DNA of 64,000 nucleotides. It comes from Tanytarsus gracilentus (lineage: Eukaryota > Arthropoda > Insecta > Diptera > Chironomidae). The translations under genes and the position numbers were made by a program. Positions 38,601 through 52,257 of this stretch are shown in pieces. The stretch spans positions 1-64,000 of the forward strand of contig JAXRKN010000008.1 in assembly GCA_038502055.1 (NCBI GenBank), read 5' to 3'. Below the pieces are notes generated by a model. The model did no database searches. It was not told the origin of the DNA and saw nothing but the letters and a program-made list of their open reading frames with translations. Numbering within the stretch: position 1 is the stretch's first letter; every line of letters starts with the position of its first letter.

Positions 38601-41600
38601 AATTTTAGTCACACACACATACTTTCGTTCGATTATAATCTTTTTGACTCGCATGCTCACCCTTTTTTATAAACATTGTATATGTGAAAGCCGATGACAG
38701 AAAAGCCAATAAATCAAAAAAAATTCTTTCATTTCGCCCTAGCAACAAATGCCGATAAGCAACAGCCGATCGATGAAAACTGTGCAACTGGTAGTAGTAA
38801 CAACCAGCAAACTGGCAATAATGACATTCCACAGCAACATCCACCTCCATTACAGGTAGAAAAACTTTATTTCGGATAAAATTTTTTTATGAAATGGACA
38901 ATTAAGAGTCCAGAGTTTTATGATAAAATTAAAATTAACAATGACATAAAAAACCGAGTTTGTAGTGATTGAATAGTTTGTTTTTTCCTCACGCCATAAG
39001 AAGTAATCTAAACTCGCATAGATGTGGAAACAATAAAGCTATAAATTAATGGATATGAAGAGAAAAGAGAGAGATTCTGTGGAGTTTCATCCATGTTTAT
39101 ATGTATACATACATGAATAAAAAAGCTCGCAGAGAAGCGGAGGAAAAAATTATTTGCAAATTGTGAAATTGGAAATTCGCAAAGTTTTAGAAGCTTCTGA
39201 ATAAGTCTCTTAAAAAGTTTTTTAAAAAAATTCTTATAAATTTTAAATAAATAATTAAAGTCAATTTACAAAGAAGAAATTTGTCCAACAAACTTTCAAT
39301 GACCTCAATTGCAAAAAAGCTTTGAATAATTATTATTCTGTAAAATATTAATCAAACCTGAAGCGAACAACTTGACACAAAAATAATATTTATGTTTCCA
39401 TCTCATCGAGTGCCGGTAAGATTTGTTTTTTTTTTGGTAGAGTGAATTTTCAAAAAATTACTACGCGACAAGAAATGAGGTCAAGAAGAAGAAAAGGTCA
39501 AATATTTGAAAAGTATAAAATATTTGAAGGGTAAAAGTCAAAAGTCTTGCCTTCTGGCACTTTAGGAATTTCCCTTCGTGATCCTTCATAAATGGGAAAA
39601 ATGAAATATTTCAACCGATGAAATAATTTTTTTCATTCCAAGCAAAGAAAATTTTTGGCGTCATTTGCCTCAGTGAGTTTCATCTTCAAACAAGGAAACT
39701 AATTGCTACAAGCTACGGCGAAACAATGACTCATAAAATTTGTGTACATAATAATTCATTATCATGAGATTACGATTTTTTATTCTGGATTTAATACATT
39801 GTCTTCTCTCTCTCACCCTCTTTGTCGTGGTATAGCAACTTCGTCAAGCATCAAAAGAGAGCACGGGCTCGTCTGACACAGATAGTTCGAGCGACGATGA
39901 GTCTATACAAGTAGCATCATCTTCGGGTGGTCCAATCGAACCAGTACAGCAGCAAAAGGAAACTGAAGCGGGCGCTGAAATTTCAGCTTTAGTCAACTAT
40001 GTACAGCCAGTGCATTTTAGTAGCTTTGAAAACTCGGAGAGTAAGTAAATTAATTAGTGTTGCATCTTGGGATGGGGTGGAAAAGTTTTTTGTACAATTA
40101 TTACGAAAAATTACATCCGTTTCGAGCTTCCGTTTGCTCTTTGTGTTAGTGTGCTTTTTGGATGAAATTTGAGAAAAATTGCAATATTTTAAACTTTTTA
40201 AGAAAAAGATTATTTGATAAAAACTTTGTGAAAATAAATTTATAGCCATTTTTTAATTGAAATCGTTCCAGTTTTTACTTTTCTTTTTCTCATTCATCTC
40301 ACTCGAAACTTGTCGGTTGAAAAATTATGCAAAAATTACTTCAACAACTTGCTCATTTCATTTCTCTAGTTTTTAATTAAGAAAAGTTTCTTCTTTGATT
40401 GTTTTTCTACTTAAGCACTTAAATTTTATAAATTCCTCTTATTTTTTTCCCCCAGAGAAAGGACGCTTTTATGAAATGTCTTCATTCGATGAGAAACAAG
40501 CGACAGCGCTGCTGAAAGAGAGACCCATAGAGTTTGTGAATTACAATAAGCAACAGCTTTCGAGAGTTTATCCAGCAGGATATCGATTCGATAGCTCAAA
40601 TTTCATGCCACAGCTATTCTGGAATTGCGGCTGTCAATTGGTCGCTTTGAATTACCAAACGTTAGATCTGGGCATGCAATTGAATCTAGGAATTTATGAA
40701 TACAATCAGCGTTGTGGTTATTTATTAAAACCAGAATTTATGCGACGTAGAGATAGACGTTTAGATCCATTCGCTGAGAGTACGGTAAGTTACGCTGTTA
40801 ACCACTTTTCACTCAAAAACGAGGAAATTTTAATTTTTAACCTCAAAATTAATATTATTTTAAATCCATGAATTTTCATATTTAAATTAATGTTTTATTT
40901 TGAAAAAAGTTGACATAGCCCACAAATTGTTAAAATTTAATCACACAAACAGGTTGATGGAATCATTGCCGGCACAGTCTCCATAACCGTTCTATCGGGC
41001 CAATTTTTAACTGATAAAAAAGTTGGGACTTATGTTGAAGTCGACATGTTTGGTCTGCCCGCCGACAGTGTGAGGAAAAAATTTCGAACTCGAATCGTGC
41101 GTGACAACACTCTGAATCCGGTGTATGGCGATGAACCATTTGTGTTCAAAAAAGTTGTCCTGCCTCAACTAGCCAGCCTTCGTATTACGGCATATGAGGA
41201 AAATGGAAAATTCTTAGGACACCGGATACTTCCGGTGATTGGTCTCTGTCCTGGCTACCGTCATGTTACTTTGAGAAATGAAATTGGACAGGCACTTCCG
41301 TTATCTACCTTATTCTTGTGCATTGTCGTAAAAGATTATGTTCCTGATGGTCTCTCGGACTTTGCCGAAGCTCTTGCAAATCCCATTAAATATCAGAGCG
41401 ATTTAGAGAAGCGTTCGGCTCAGTTGGCGGTGTTAGAAGAGGGCATGGAGCCAAGTGAAGATGAGGCAGCTGAAAATTGTAAGGAAACGCCTTCCGTTGG
41501 CACTTTGAGGAAGGAAATTAAACCGACTGACTCAGCCACAAGTAGCCCAAAACATCGTGCGAGCAATCCTGTAGCCACTTTGACTGAATCGACCAATGTC

Positions 41601-42907
41601 AATGCACAATACGATAACAATAGTGGCGTGTTTGGGGGTGGAAATGCAATAGCAATTACGACAAATTTAGGCAATTTCAGCAATCAGCTTGCTGTTAACG
41701 ATTCGCCAATTGCGTCCTCGACAATTTCAATACAAACAAAATCATCGACGCTTCCTCGCTACACGCCGGAACTATCCAATGCTGATGACATTGTTGCTGA
41801 AACTCTCGAAAAAATTCTCGATCATAAATCAGTTCGTGAAAAACGAGAGGCGTTGGAGAAAAAGATTCGAGTGCTCAGAAAGAGCCATGATAAAAAGAAA
41901 GTCGAGCTGGCACAAAATGAAATCAGCGAAGGCAAAAAGTCATCAATTAATAAGCTTGTAAAGAAGTTGAGCAGCAAAAATATGTAAGTTGAATATTTTG
42001 ATGGTATTTGTTGAAATTATAACGGATGAAATATTTTCAAATTCTTTACAGTGATGTGAACATTCCAGTACCGCCTTGTCCATCGCTCTCGTCAGAAGAC
42101 TGCAATAATGATCGTTTAATGAATCTCTGTCGCGAACATGCGGCAACTTATCGTGAACTTCTTGATAAGTATTACGAGCAAATTTTCCAAATAGCTGAAA
42201 ATCTTTTGCTTAAATCGCAAGAGAATCAAGTGCAGCAATTGAAAAAATGCCAGGAGAAGGAGACGAGTGAGGTGATGAAGCAACTACAGCATTCCAGAAA
42301 ATCAGAGGTAAAGCAGTTGGCATTAGTGCATAAAGACAAAGATGAATTCGAGCGTATGAAACGGGAAGTTGCATCAACTGTCGTCGAAAAGGGAGTTGCC
42401 GAGCGAGTGAGATTGACAGCCAATTACGAGAAAAGAAGAGAAGAATTACAGAAACAACATGACACAGTTAGGACGACATTGCAGGATCAAAAAGAAAAGG
42501 TAGATTTTTTGTGTCGCTGATTGGTTTAAAAATTCCAACAGTTTTATTAAATTTGAACTTTCAACAAACAATTTCAAAATTTGAACTTTAAAATGTTTCC
42601 TTAAAAAATTTAAAATTTCAGTTTAAATTTAAAAAAACATTTTAAATCTTTAAAATTCGTTAAAACTCAAAAATTTCCAACTCTAGATGTTTTCATCAAA
42701 CAATCCACATCTGATTTTTTCAATCTTTATCACCCAAATTAGATTAAATCAATGCTTGAAAAAAACGTAAACAGTCAAGCGTGCGCTTCATCGGAGTCGA
42801 CGATGAACTTTTTCAATGCCCTAATTCCACCATCATCAACCAGCAGCATAAGCTTGTCGACGGAAACATCAGAAATGCAAGCGAGTACAAATTGCCATAA
42901 AACTTAA
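23603..42907 (+). CDS. Plc21C: Phospholipase C beta, Plc21C type
   Basis: Fifteen exons: 23603-23788, 27719-27865, 28040-28180, 30774-30907, 32035-32220, 32617-32814, 34167-34352, 34488-34668, 35942-36134, 38701-38855, 39836-40040, 40456-40784, 40953-41983, 42052-42499 and 42743-42907; 3885 nt, 1294 residues. The enzyme cleaves PIP2 to IP3 and diacylglycerol below Gq at the plasma membrane. Order: PH domain (about 40-160), EF hands to about 330, X domain with active-site H366 (FINSSHNTYL) and H411 (ELDFWNG...HGYTF), an acidic/serine X-Y linker with ten histidines, Y domain (about 637-750, MSSFDEKQA to ESTV), C2 (ending KDYVPDGLSDFAEALANPIK) and the C-terminal G-alpha-q-binding coiled coil. 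Exons 9-11 form the linker; the exon 10 acceptor (38699-38700) was chosen by phase. AATAAA at 42954-42963 follows the stop. Large introns carry two repeat elements. Confidence 0.94.
23789..27718. other. Plc21C intron 1
   Basis: A 3.9 kb intron, AT-rich throughout. Short open frames on both strands have no recognisable product and no flanking splice signals. No nested gene is supported. Confidence 0.5.
28181..34166. other. Plc21C introns 3-6
   Basis: Introns 28181-30773, 30908-32034, 32221-32616 and 32815-34166 flank exons 4-6. They are AT-rich with simple runs. I find no RNA gene, nested gene or mobile element in them. Confidence 0.45.
35079..35173. repeat. 95 bp imperfect hairpin in Plc21C intron 8
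   Basis: Left arm AGCAAGGGGGCCACAACTTC pairs with the right arm, whose complement reads AGCAAAGGGGGCTCACAACT. The inner part can also fold through ATATGG/CCATAT steps. The arms are GC-richer than the intron. No clear target duplication is seen. It could be a tiny MITE or a precursor-like RNA hairpin. Confidence 0.55.
36088..36117 (+). repeat. CAC/CAT run encoding ten histidines
   Basis: Mixed CAC and CAT codons within Plc21C exon 9, following a lysine-rich stretch (IIIKNKKK). Codon mixing suggests the His tract is selected as protein rather than a recent triplet expansion. A poly-His linker is also present in Drosophila Plc21C. Confidence 0.8.
36299..38518. mobile_element. 2.2 kb inverted-repeat (foldback-like) element in Plc21C intron 9
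   Basis: Inverted arms of about 264 bp (36299-36562 and 38254-38518) are nearly identical after the first few bases. Shared blocks include AACTACGGCAGAGAGGTATC, GGGACTTTATAGACACTTTT, GCCGTACTTCGACTGACCTG and ACGCATCTACTTTTTCCGAC. A further partial copy of the terminal motif (CTCTGCCGTAGTTCTT) lies inside at about 36657. The 1.7 kb centre is AT-rich and non-coding. No convincing target duplication is visible at the edges. Likely a non-autonomous DNA transposon. Confidence 0.8.
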
Positions 42908-43622
42908 TTAATCCTAATAGCTATTTGAAGAAAGGAGAGGTAGATTCTCGATAAATAAATAAAGTAAAAAATTCCTTTAATGTTCGATTTTGCTTTTTAT
43001 CTCCTATAGTTTCGTGATAAACTAGTAAATTAATAGGTAAAAGAGTTCATAGAAAAAAAAGAAGTAAAAATCGTTTTTTGGTGTCGCAGAAATTGCAAAT
43101 GAAAAAAATGCGATTAAATTTTCCTAAATGGCCTAAAACTCACACAAAACACTTAACTTAACACTTTATCAATATGAGAAAGAAATAAAAAAAGAACATT
43201 ACGAAAACGTTAAGACATTTAAAAAGGTTGTTGATGTTTGAACACAATTTTCATTGAAATTTATTCGCTTTTAATGACTTAATGAATTGTGGAATGCTAT
43301 AAAAATTACTTAACCTTAAAAATAATAAAATATTGGAAGAGTTTATTGAATAAATAAAAATATTTTTCTCACTTTTTTCTTTAACGTAAATAAATAAATT
43401 GCGAGTAAGTTAGATGACATTGCGTCATTTGAAATTTTTATTATCTTGAGTCTTGACAATAATTAAATGTGCAGTGAAGCTTGGAAAAGTTTTACTGCAC
43501 GCTTTTTCTTTCCCCGTTTTTTTTGCTGATATCCTGGGATTCAAAAAATAATTATGACGTATAAAATCAACTCCAGTGCAAGCATTGGAGAGTAACATGG
43601 AAATTAATTCGCGGTATTTTTA
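42908..43622. other. Plc21C 3' UTR and flank
   Basis: Holds the Plc21C poly(A) signals (42954-42963) and AT-rich flank up to the repeat element at 43623. No gene seen. Confidence 0.5.
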
Positions 43623-43664
43623 GCGTAACCCACAAAGTGGTGTAACGCTTATATGCTCGTGATT

Positions 43665-43706
43665 CCGTCCGTCCGTCCGTCCGTCTGTCCGTCCGTCCGT
43701 CCGTCT
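43665..43706. repeat. CCGT tetranucleotide microsatellite
   Basis: About ten CCGT units with two CTGT variants, immediately inside the left end of the 965 bp element. Confidence 0.9.
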
Positions 43707-43868
43707 GCACAAGCGAGATCTCGGTCCCTGGACCAGCTAGAGACTTCTAGTTTTCGCCAGATGGTAGCTCTTAGGGTCTATATGTGCAGGCACTGACTAT
43801 TTTTTGAGTCATGACCTATGGTCGTGCCATGGACGGCCATAACGTCCATTTTTCATACAAATTTTCTC

Positions 43869-44465
43869 TTATATGGCTTCATGGGTATCGTTGAACTCGT
43901 GATTGGACCAGAAATCGATTGGTATTGATTCGTAACTTGACCAGGAATCGATTGACATACATGATTTTTCGAGTCGTGACCTATGGTCGTGCCACAGACA
44001 GCCAAAATGTCCATTTTTCAGAACTATGGCTTCATGGGTATCGTTGAACTCGTGATTGGACCAGGAATCGATTGATATAGATGATTTTTGAGGAATGTCC
44101 ATCATGGACGGCCAGTAGTGCCACGGACAGCCAAAATGTCCATTTTTCAGAACTATGGCTTCATGGGTATCGTTGAACTCGTAATTGGACCAGGAATCGA
44201 ATGGCATTGATGATTTTTGATAAATGTCCATCATGGACGGCCAGTAGTGCCACGGACAGCCATAATGTCCATTTTTCAGAACTATGGCTTCATGGGTATC
44301 GTTGAACTCGTGATTGGACCAGGAATCGAATGGCATTGATGATTTTTGATAAATGTCCATCATGGACGGCCAGTAGTGCCACGGACAGCCATAATGTCCA
44401 TTTTTCAGAACTATGACTTCATGGGTATCGTTGAACTCGTAATTGGACCAGGAATCTAATGACAT
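43869..44465 (-). repeat. 129 bp tandem repeat, open as 43-residue units on the minus strand
   Basis: The marker ATGGCTTCATGGGTATCG recurs at 44026, 44155, 44284 and (with one change) 44413, exactly 129 bases apart, with a diverged copy at 43873. As 129 is 43 codons, one frame stays open for 198 residues. Its unit contains DSWSN.EFNDTHEAIVLKNG, then GCPWHYWPSMMDIYQKS. I do not recognise the peptide. No promoter, start context or splice signal supports expression, so I list it as a repeat rather than a gene. Confidence 0.85.
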
Positions 44466-44587
44466 AGATGATTTTTGAGGAATGGTCGAACAGGACTGCC
44501 ACGGACAGCCAAAGTGTCCGGATTAACTTAAACTCATTTTTTATGCACTTGATTTTCAAACACTGATCTGTTACAAGTGGGTTACGC

Positions 44588-47500
44588 GGCAACACCCACG
44601 TGTGGGTTTTGAAACATTTTTATTTATTTAATGATGCTAAACTAATTGAATTAATAGTCATTTCTCAGCTGGAAGATAAGTATTTTCCATTGCTTTAATC
44701 TTTTTCCTTTTCTTCCTGTTTTTCCTGCCTTTTTGATGAAATACAATTAATTAAATTTTAGGGAAGAAAAATTTGATAATATAAAAAATATTTCTTTTGC
44801 CATGGCCGCAGGTCATTTCAGGCAGACAATGTTTTTTGAGTAGGGAAATTGTCATTGATGGTGAAAGATAAGTTCTGGTGAAATGCATTAGACTCATAGC
44901 AACAACCTAGTCAGAAATATATTTTTTAATTTATACTATTACTATACGTAGGATTTACTTTAAATATACATATTCGTTTATTGTGGTCTTGTTTGAAACT
45001 GCAGAAATAACAAATTGCTAGGAAATCACGCCATAAAAACTTATTCATTAAGTTTGATGAGCAAAAAAAATTTCTTTTTGAGAGTTCAAATTTCAAAAAT
45101 ACGTTGAAAACTTAAATTTTAAATTAGAAAATGTTCAGATTTAAAATTTTTTTATAAAATCAATTTTCTTTTTCCTCCACACTGAGCACAGTGAAGATGT
45201 CTTCTGGGTCTTCTGCTCGAACAATCTCGCGATGATACATCTTTCATGTCTTTCACTGACGCAAAACCCTGAAGGCTTTCCATATATTTTGACAGACGTA
45301 ACGCGCATAATATTCTAAATTTATTCCTCCAAATTTGTTTATCTTTTGATGAGAATAAATAAAAAGTCTAAGAGCGCACTTGTTCAGTGAGCTTGTTGCT
45401 GCCTATCGGTCGCGCTAGGCACATTCACTCTCTCGCTCATAATATATATTCGAGTGTGAATGTCAATGTCGTGTAAGCGTTTTTTATCAGTGGCACTGCG
45501 AGACGAAGAAAAGGATGTTAGAGATGATTTATGGTATTTGGTGCAATATAGAGAACAATAAATCCTCATTCACCTCGCCACATCAAGAAAATGAAGAGCT
45601 TTAACATGGGCTTATCCCTCCACTTTTTCTTTAACGGGGGATCCTTCTGTTCTTTTGCATAGCAACTTGAAGATATTTTTCCCAATACAAAATGTAACAG
45701 AAATTGAAGTAAAGAAGTCCTAAAATATTCATAAAAATTTCTCAGGCGAATGAATTGGTAAAATTGTCTATTTAAATATTTATTTTTGCGGCGCAGCGTT
45801 TTTCTAATCGAATCGGAAAGCTTTCTCTTAAATCACCATAGTTTTGTGTTCAAGTCCTCCCACCCGCTTTAATGAGAATGAGTTTTATGATCGTAAATGG
45901 CTGTGTAGGCTGTTGCTGCACGAGCAAAGAAAAATTACAATTTTAAATTAAGGGATGTAATATGAGTTCAATCATGTGTGAAGATAAAATCTTTGATATT
46001 CGAGAACGGTTTAAAAATTCTGATTAAAATGATGTCATATCATAAAAGTTTTCGAGTTTTAAACATATTAATGAAAACTTTCAACAGATATTAAAATTTA
46101 TATATTTTTTTGTTTAAATATTTATTCTTTTCTATAAACAATAAAAGTCTAAATACACCATTTATAGATTTTTATCTGAACTTGCTTGCATTTAATTTCA
46201 TCAAATTGGCAGAAATTACTTAAATTATGTCCTTCAGGAGCCCTTGAAAAAGTTCATTCATTTGGACATTGAATTTTGCTATTTTTTGGCTATTTTAATT
46301 TCAGAGATTGTTGAATATGGAAGCAATTCCACCACCAACTGTCTCGAAAAAGCATTAAAAATTTCTATAACTGTTGCGCTTTGCTCTTGAGTTGAATTAA
46401 AAAGTATATTGTGATAATGTTATGGCTTTCTTTTTTTGCCCTCTTTGCTCTTTTCTCAGTGAATTGCAACCAAATAAAAAGGGTTGAAAATTTAAAATTT
46501 CTGCATGTTTAATAATATTTTTTAAAATCGCGGAATTTTTAAATTTACAACTGTCCCCACTTGGACTTTACCATGTAAATTTAATGGCGAGTTGGTAAAT
46601 TTTTTGAGAAAGCTATAAATTAGATAACTCTAAGACAATTAAGTGTAATTAACAGAAATGAAATAATGTAAAAATAAATAAATTTCCAACGCACTTTTCG
46701 AATTGATGTTAAAGAGAGACGGTGAATGAAGTAAAGTTCACAGCTGATAGTAAATTAATGATGAAAATCTCATTTTTGTTTTGTCTTTTGGTTTTTCATT
46801 TATTCAAGCTAAATTATAATATAACAAAGAAATCCTTTGGAGTTGACAATCATTGATGAAGATTAAAAACAAAAAGAATTAATTAAGAAAAAAATAATGT
46901 TGTACTATTTGTAGTTAAGTAAGTGAAATTTGTGAAAATGTCATCAGGAAGCACACAAGTCAAGTCACTGACATCAAAATAAAATAAAGAGAAAAAAAAT
47001 TGTAAATATGAATATTTGTTGAACAAATGACCACGGTCGAGAATTAACATTTTTTGGTGAACAACATAAAGGTGATTAAAGCACAAGAAAAATTTCGTGT
47101 AGGATGGAGGGGTTTTACTCTGAGAAACGCGCATGAGGGTTGTTAAAGTCACACTAACCATTTATCATAGCTTAGCCAGAATGCAGAGACTAAACAATAA
47201 AAGAAAAGAAAAAAGGTAGAAGTCTAAATTACAGTTAACTGTATTGGTTAACTGAATTAAAGGTTATTAATTGTCTGAGTTCGAAAAAAGCTTTTAAATT
47301 GTATTTTAATGAAAAAAGTAAAAAACTTAAAATATTTAATTTGTCACAAAAGATCCACGAAGCTTTTCAAAACTCAAAGATCAACAAAAAGCTCTCAAAT
47401 TAAAAATTAAATCAGAACGCATCTCCTTTAATATTTCTCTAATGGTTAACATAGAATAAAATAGTTAAATTTAACAACATTAAATCCACTGATCCATCAA

Positions 47501-50500
47501 AAACTTTAATTATTTTACATTTTGGTGCACATTCAAAAAAAATTGTCGAAGCTTTTTCATCGTGTACGAAAAAGAGTGTTCTGAAAAAATATCAAAAGAA
47601 TGAAAAATTAATAATGCTTTTGTCAATGTCTATTTTGACCTTTTTCTATTAAATGTAGTATGTGTGTGTCCGAGTAAGAATATCAATTAATGATTTTTGA
47701 AATTTTTCATTTACAGTTGAAAGAATTTTCATTTCTGATGTGTGTCTTTTCATATAAGTTTTATACGAGGTTTTTGTGTGAAGTGTAACAAATTATATAA
47801 AGAAACACTTCTGTTCACACCGGACGAAAAACCACCATCTATGAGATAGAAGAAACTTTTCATATGACATACAAAAATATTTTGAGCTTAACGCTAAACA
47901 AAAATTAAAAATATTTTCAAATGTCTCACTGCAAAAATCTTTTTCATCATCTTGTAAGAAAAGAAGATTGAAATATTTGTAAAAAGACTAAATTTCAAGA
48001 AGCTTTTGTGAAATTATGGAGCGCACCCCACGCCATATTAAATGATTTCCTGTGAAAAAAATAATCTCCCCTTTCATTTCTGTTCGGTTATTTTTTAATT
48101 TTCTAAGATTATGTGCCTTTTCAATGTGGAATTACAAATTACTTCAAAGAAATTGAAAAAGGAATCTTAAAGGAGTCGGGAAAAATATTTAGATGACGGA
48201 ATTTTTAAAAGAGGGAGGAGAAAAAAATTAAAGATTTATAACAGATGGGACGTTCTTTGAAAAGCACTGTTGTTGTAATTTTTTTAAACACTTTTTTCTT
48301 CTATCATTATGGATGGAGAAAAATAAAATATTTAAGTTATCGCAAAATAAACCACATAAGAATTTCAAACTCATAATTTTAATTTTACAATCTCAATGCC
48401 ACAATCTTCAAATGCTTTTAATCCTCCCAAACATTTTCCAATTTTAATCCGGAATGCTTTTGAGAGTGATACAAGGCAAGGAACAAAAAAGTTGAATTAA
48501 CTCATGCAGACGGCAAGAGAATACAATACTTGTGATGTATGCAAATCGGATAAAGATCTCTCGTTCATTTCTGTCTCAAAGACATGTCTCGTGGAAAAGT
48601 TTTTTGCTCTCAAAGAAAATCCTCAAATTGAATGAGCTGCGAGTGGGCGATTTTATAGAATTAAAATGTAAAGCGTTTGTAATTTTTTGTGGGTATTTTA
48701 AAATTATTAAAAATCTTTTTGTTTTATTATTTAAAAAAAATTTTTGAATTTGAATTTAAACAGTTACACAACTTATATGTGAACCCAATCTCCCCTCAAA
48801 AATAACTTCTTGTAAAAAAGTATTTTCTGATCCCCTCAAGATCGACTTATGCGTGTATGACAGAGGTCTGTAAATTTACTTAAATTTCATTTGAATTGCC
48901 ATCAAAAAATAAAATAATATAGGAATTGTATTTGGAATTAAAATGAAAGAAAAATAAATTAAAATAATGAAACTGAAATCAAAGAAACTAGCGATAAACA
49001 TAAAAATGTTGTGATTATTCAATCACGAGCTCGAGTGGGTTTCTTAAGTTTTTTCTAGTTATTTTAATTTTTTTCCTAATTATTTTTAATTATTTCTAAT
49101 TATTTTAATTGTTTTAATTATTTTCGAAAATAATTAGAAATAATTAAAAATAATTAGAAAACTCAAAGTGAAGTGAATCAAACTTTGAATCTGATGAAAC
49201 AGAAAAATAAATGAAGAAAAAACTTTGAAATTGATAAAATGAAAAAAAAAATCTTTTCTTTTCTCAAACTCGAATGAAAAACAGAAAAAAAACTTTTTCA
49301 GCCTTTAGTTGTTGCATCAATATTTATCTTTTTGAAAAAGCTGAAACTATCAACTACAGATGCGTCTGTGTTTGACAGATTCAGGTTAAACAATTCATGT
49401 TGAGTTTTAATTTTTTTTATTGCGCTGTAACTGACGTGCGCTGAATTTTCTTCTTCTTTTTCAGAGAATGACCACATATATGTTGGAATGTTGTTGAACT
49501 ATTTTGTTTTTATTTCAGAACTTTTAAATCGTTGTCGATACATTTGAAAATTAAGGGCAATCTTTTTTCTCATAAAACAGATAAATTGCAAAGCTTTATT
49601 AAGGAAAGAAAGAAACTCTTCGCAATGCATACAGAGCGCTCCTCTATTCTTGATTGATGATAAAATTGCTTCTTTATAGCACGTGAACAATCTGAAGGAT
49701 GAGGAGAAGTGTAATCGATAGCGATTCAGACAATGATTAAGTTTATGGTTTAAGGGGGATGAAAATTCTTCGCTGATAGATGATTGATTTACAAGGATGA
49801 GCAAAGGTGTGAGTGAAGGAGAGCTAAAGTTTTTATCCTATAATTTCCATTCAAAATAAGCAACTTAAATTATTCATTTAAAGTACTTTTTCAACATTTT
49901 TACGAAGCATGGCTGTAAAATTATATATGCTGAATCATTTTGGTTGAAGGGAAATGAGAGAGAAAAAAATTTACTTTCACGAGAATTTGTTGATTTAAGA
50001 ATTTTTTTTGGAAATCATTTTCCTATAAATATTGACTTGGTAAATTTTTTAAAAATTATTTAATCCTGGAACCCACGAGCATACATATACTATAAAAGTA
50101 TTAAAATGTAAAATATCACAAGTTTTTTTTCAGAAATCTTGAAGTTTACGAATATTTTTAAAGGTGTAAGTATCAATAGTGAATCAAAAAAAATATAGAA
50201 ACCTATGATGCGAATAAAAAAAGCTGATCTCCCACAAATGCATGAAGTGCATTTAAAATTTTCAATTTTAATGTCCTCTCTTACGTTCATACTTAGAAGA
50301 AATTTTTTTTGGAAAATTTATTTCTTTGCAGAAAATCATTCATGCAATCATAATCCTTAAAATTTTAAATGTCTTCAATGCATTTTCAAGCTACCAAAAG
50401 ATAACTAGCGGTAAAATTTCAATTTCCTACAATTCTCTCACTGAATTAACCATGCGGTAAAGTGGAAATTGTCAGGGTTAAAGAATGAAATTTTTAGTTA

Positions 50501-52257
50501 TTAAACATTGCTATAAATTTTTAAATAAAATAAAAAATCTTTTTGAGGCTCTATGTAGTTGTCAAAAGTTTCATCACTTTCCAACCCTGCTACCACCATA
50601 ATCGGAATTGCTCCGACTGCACTTGATAGCTTTATTGTCTTCATGTGCTCAGTGGGAGAGCGGTGAGCATGCATGGAAATACATTCGAGTTGAACTCTAG
50701 CAGCGTAAGCATTTCTGTATAAAAGCAAATTTATGTTTCAATGAAAAGATTTATTAATTTGTGCTTGAACTTTCGTCTCTACGGTGAGTAAATCCTTCGG
50801 AATAGGGAACGATAATTGCTTCACGACAAATGCCATTTCCCCTTTTTCGTCTAGCTGCATCAGTTCACGCTGTGTTCATCTCATGTTGGTCGCTAATCAA
50901 TATTTTCATCTAAACTAGTGGAATAGCAACAAAGTTACTCAAAATATGAAAAATAAAATTTGCAAATATACAAAACTAGTTGCAGGATAAACTAAACAGG
51001 CGCATTCGATGAACTGGAAAATTTTTTATTATTTATTATCGAAGAAAATGAACTCGAGAAACACACAAAATGAAAATCATTCTCTAAGTTTGTTATTCGC
51101 CTTTAAGGGGAAGAAATTTGTAACTGAACAAAACCAAAAAATAATCAAGTGCCACTGTGTTAAGGAGAAAAAACATTTCGAAACTTTTTTCTCTTGTTCC
51201 CTTCTGCATTCATGCACCACATCACACCGTATCATAGCCTCAAGATGAACATGAAACATAGTTGTCGGAAAATGTTTGAAGCATGGACATTTTCAAACTA
51301 TATAAAATTATGTCATGCCTTGACTCGAGGGAAAATTAAGCTTTTTTTGCTGACCAATTTTAAATGTGTGAATTCACTAGTTGCATGAAAGCGAGTGAAA
51401 AAGTGCTGGGAGTGAAAAATAAAATTTACACATTTTTATGGTGAAGAATTTTATGTTTTCCATTTGCTTTTAATGCGGGCTTAAAAAACCTTCTTAAGCT
51501 GTATGACTGAAAAGCTTTAGTAACGTTGGTGCTTACAGCTTATATGAGACGGATTTATTACATTTAATAGTTTTCAAAGTTGATGATTTTTAACATTGTA
51601 AATGATGAAGCACAGCATCAAGAGGAGACAATTTAACATCATTAAAAAACTATTTACTGCTTTTACTTTTACGAGTGAATATTTTCTCCATTTTTTACTC
51701 TCATTTTACAAAAGTTTGATGATAGACAACTACCTTAGTCATATACGTCCGCACATTACCCAGAAAGAACTGCAGAACAGCACAAACTGGAAAAGTGATG
51801 GGGACACACACTGACAAGGTACTGCCGATATCCATGCACTCTACCTAGCCCACGAGTATATAAAAAGTACTGGACTGGAAGTTCCGCGCTAACTACACGA
51901 TAACTAATGTTAAGCACATAGCCACTCTGTTTTTAAGATTGGCGATGTACGAGGCTCAACTTCTAATGAAAAAATTAGTATTATATATTAAACAACCAAA
52001 ATTTAATCACTAAATTTAACACCCAATCCTTCAATCCAAAAATTCTGAGATGTAGGTAGTCATGAAAACATGAAAATTCAATAAAATCGAAAGGCTTGCG
52101 TCATAAGGTTGAAAAGATTTTGAATAAAAGACATATAGTGTATGAAATAACTCTATATTGATTTTCATTTAATGAAAATTTTCTTTATTAAATACAAATT
52201 CAATGCAAGTTCAATATAGTGAATAGAATTTTTTTCATGCCATCATTTTAAGTTATT
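44588..52257. other. Long intergenic region
   Basis: About 7.7 kb of AT-rich DNA. Self-complementary TAATTATTTTAATT-like runs lie at 49060-49160. Open frames such as 49499-49804 (-) and 50501-50728 (-) lack family resemblance. A TATATAAAAAG at about 51856 in a GC-richer patch is promoter-like but has no clear gene after it. Confidence 0.4.

Larger units (their letters stand above)
43623..44587. mobile_element. 965 bp element with terminal inverted repeats, microsatellite and minisatellite
   Basis: Bounded by GCGTAACCCAC (43623-43633) and its exact complement GTGGGTTACGC (44577-44587). Next to the left end is a (CCGT)n microsatellite at about 43665-43706; the rest is mostly a 129 bp tandem repeat. 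No transposase is encoded and no target duplication is evident. It may be a repeat-carrying non-autonomous element. Confidence 0.6.

Noticed and set aside
49060..49170. AT-rich inverted repeats (TAATTATTTTAATT type)
   Set aside because: Simple-sequence self-complementarity, not a defined element.
49499..49804. 101-residue minus-strand open frame
   Set aside because: No recognisable domain; composition matches translated noise.
50501..50728. Minus-strand frame, GC-richer, with an acceptor-like tatacag before it
   Set aside because: Possible exon, but there is no convincing donor and no known family, so I left it unannotated.
51840..51900. TATATAAAAAG in a GC-richer patch, promoter-like
   Set aside because: Only very short open frames follow and no gene could be built.
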